DNA from: Trichocoleus sp.
GTDB lineage: Bacteria > Cyanobacteriota > Cyanobacteriia > Elainellales > Elainellaceae
Length of the DNA stretch: 64,000 nucleotides
NCBI GenBank assembly: GCA_036702865.1
Contig: DATNQD010000063.1
Location: forward strand, 1 to 64,000
Direction: 5' to 3'
Under the pieces are notes generated by a model, which was not told where the DNA came from, searched no databases, and saw only the letters and a list, made by a program, of their open reading frames with translations. Each line of letters opens with the position of its first letter. The first letter of the stretch is position 1. Positions 62,524 to 64,000 of the stretch are shown here, piece after piece. A program made the translations under genes and the position numbers.

Positions 62524-63912
62524 TTGGAGGATAGAGCCATCACTTCCATTCTCAACATATCAAGCCCCTACTCTCCGCCAGAGGAAGATAAGTCCGTGCT
62601 GCAAATCTGGGGAAGACATTCGCTTCAAGGTGAAGTCCGAATTAGCGGTGCGAAAAACTCGGCGTTAGTCATCCTGGCAGGTGCGTTACTGTGCCCTGGA
62701 GATTGCCGCATTCGTAATGTTCCCTCGCTGGTCGATGTCGATCGCATGGGGGAAATTTTGTCGGCCTTGGGCGTTAAGCTTGAGCGTCATGGTGAAGTAC
62801 TTGAGATTAATGCCAGCCATATTGAGCAGTCGAAAGCTCCTTATGAGTTAGTCAGCCAACTGCGAGCGAGCTTCTTTGTAATCGGTCCGCTATTGGCAAG
62901 ATTAGGGGTGGCGCGAGTGCCCCTGCCAGGGGGTTGTGCGATCGGGGCACGTCCCGTCGATCTGCATGTCCGGGGGCTACAGGCAATGGGTGCAGATGTT
63001 CAAATTGATCATGGGACAGTCTACGCTTCCGTTAAAGGAAATAAGCGAAGACTTCAGGGTGCCAAGATCTACCTTGACTGTCCCAGTGTGGGTGCGACGG
63101 AAACCCTGATGATGGCAGCAACCCTGGCGGAAGGTGAAACGATTCTTGAGAATGCGGCTCAAGAACCAGAAGTGGTTGATCTGGCAAACTTCTGTTGCTC
63201 AATGGGGGCAAAAATTCAGGGAGCTGGAACCAATACAATTGTCATTTCTGGCGTTCCTAGCTTGCATTCCACTGAGTACAGCATTGTGCCCGATCGGATT
63301 GAAGCCGGAACGTTCCTAGTAGCGGGGGCAATCACTCAGTCTGAAATCAGCTTATTCCCAGTCGTGCCTGACCATCTGACCGCAGTCCTGGCAAAGTTGC
63401 GGAGTACAGGGGCAGAAGTGATCACGGAAGCAGCCGATCGCTTGCGAATCATTCCCAGTCGCCAGTCGGTTGCCACAGACATCAAAACGATGCCGTTCCC
63501 CGGTTTCCCCACCGATATGCAGGCACAGTTTATGGCTCTGCTAACGCTGAGTGAAGGCAACAGTATCGTCACAGAAACGGTTTTTGAGAACCGCCTGCGG
63601 CACGTTGCGGAGCTAAACCGCATGGGGGCTGACATTCGCGTCAAAGGCAATCATGCGATCGTTCGCGGTGTGCCAAAACTTTCTGGTGCGCCTGTTGTTG
63701 CAACTGACCTCAGAGCCTCTGCGGCGCTGGTGTTGGCTGGTTTGGCAGCAGAAGGAATGACTACGATTCAGGGGCTACATCACCTCGATCGGGGCTACGA
63801 CAACCTGGAAGGAAAGCTGCTGGGCTTAGGCGCAAAAATACAGCGAATTCGGGGTGAAGAGTTGCCATCTCAAGGGACGCCTGTTGAGCCTGCTCCTGTT
63901 GGAACGCCCTAA
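62524..63912 (+). CDS. murA: UDP-N-acetylglucosamine 1-carboxyvinyltransferase
   Basis: MurA transfers enolpyruvate from PEP to UDP-GlcNAc, the first committed step of peptidoglycan synthesis. The frame opens at TTG 62524 (462 residues), but a GTG at 62596 with AGAGGA about ten bases upstream ([14 protein letters not shown]...) gives 438 residues and puts the catalytic cysteine ([12 protein letters not shown]) at 114, against 115 in E. coli; I think that start more likely. '[10 protein letters not shown]', '[17 protein letters not shown]' and '[18 protein letters not shown]' match the family. The extra ~40 C-terminal residues are cyanobacterial. Confidence 0.9.
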   Translation: MEDRAITSILNISSPYSPPEEDKSVLQIWGRHSLQGEVRISGAKNSALVILAGALLCPGDCRIRNVPSLVDVDRMGEILSALGVKLERHGEVLEINASHIEQSKAPYELVSQLRASFFVIGPLLARLGVARVPLPGGCAIGARPVDLHVRGLQAMGADVQIDHGTVYASVKGNKRRLQGAKIYLDCPSVGATETLMMAATLAEGETILENAAQEPEVVDLANFCCSMGAKIQGAGTNTIVISGVPSLHSTEYSIVPDRIEAGTFLVAGAITQSEISLFPVVPDHLTAVLAKLRSTGAEVITEAADRLRIIPSRQSVATDIKTMPFPGFPTDMQAQFMALLTLSEGNSIVTETVFENRLRHVAELNRMGADIRVKGNHAIVRGVPKLSGAPVVATDLRASAALVLAGLAAEGMTTIQGLHHLDRGYDNLEGKLLGLGAKIQRIRGEELPSQGTPVEPAPVGTP

Positions 63913-64000
63913 GTATGGCTGATTTGTAACGAGTGATTGGTAATTGGTGATTGGTAGTCGCAACTGGAAACTGTGGTCGTCCTGTCTGTTCGGCAACATG

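Noticed and set aside
1-64000. CRISPR array, prophage, rRNA operon or toxin-antitoxin pair
   Set aside because: No regularly spaced repeats, phage structural genes, rRNA signatures or paired small toxin genes were seen on either strand.

Overview
The window reads as a cyanobacterial chromosome segment, most like a Leptolyngbya-type filamentous form; genus is inference. Support comes from frequent GCGATCGC/CGATCG (HIP1-type) octamers and from cyanobacterium-typical families: DevA/DevC exporter, DUF4079, DUF1517, DUF4278, DUF5340, Tab2, MgdA glucolipid synthase, the AgrE/ArgZ arginine enzyme, a PAO-type Rieske oxygenase and large PAS/GAF hybrid kinases. Genes are dense on both strands, with no prophage, CRISPR array or rRNA. 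The only mobile DNA seen is the first 25 codons of an IS5-type transposase at the left edge.

Layout. 0-7.9 kb: transposase start, a membrane protein, a YbjN-like protein, a devC-devC-devA exporter operon without devB, the GTPase TypA and a DUF4079 membrane protein (all minus). 8.4-15 kb: a BcsA-like processive glycosyltransferase with a degenerate PilZ tail, a DUF1517 protein, a decayed radical-SAM gene overlapping the start of mgdA, and an ABC-2 permease. 15-20.5 kb: pentapeptide/TPR protein, 2H phosphoesterase, a DUF4278 gene behind a recognisable glutamine riboswitch, agrE and tab2. 20.6-24.2 kb: a CapA-like protein convergent with penicillin-binding protein 2. 24.9-29.2 kb: polyamine uptake genes in the order potA-potD-potB-potC. 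29.2-38.2 kb (all minus except one small gene): GT4 glycosyltransferase, MFS exporter, recO, deoC, DUF1400 protein, Ig-like secreted protein, mtnP and an EamA transporter. 38.6-44.7 kb: a hybrid kinase with an AhpD-like N-terminus, a DUF5648-like protein, a DEDDh exonuclease, an aldo/keto reductase pseudogene and an alpha/beta hydrolase. 45-55 kb: patatin-like protein, PAO-family oxygenase coupled to a small acidic protein, and a second hybrid kinase with a cyanobacteriochrome-like GAF domain. 55-64 kb: serine/alanine-glyoxylate aminotransferase, coiled-coil protein, DUF5340, trpC, lpdA, a small protein, an rRNA/tRNA methyltransferase, tRNA-Leu(CAG) and murA.

Themes. Envelope and lipid biogenesis recurs (BcsA-like GT, MgdA, GT4, PBP2, MurA, CapA, DevAC). 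Nitrogen metabolism is clustered: the glutamine-riboswitch gene lies tail-to-tail with agrE, and a polyamine importer is 5 kb away. Two paralogous hybrid kinases share one output module but have different sensors. I do not see a clearly new multi-gene system. The observations most worth following are the riboswitch/DUF4278/agrE neighbourhood, the two kinases' input domains, the two genes caught in decay, and an orphan terminator that may mark an unannotated RNA.
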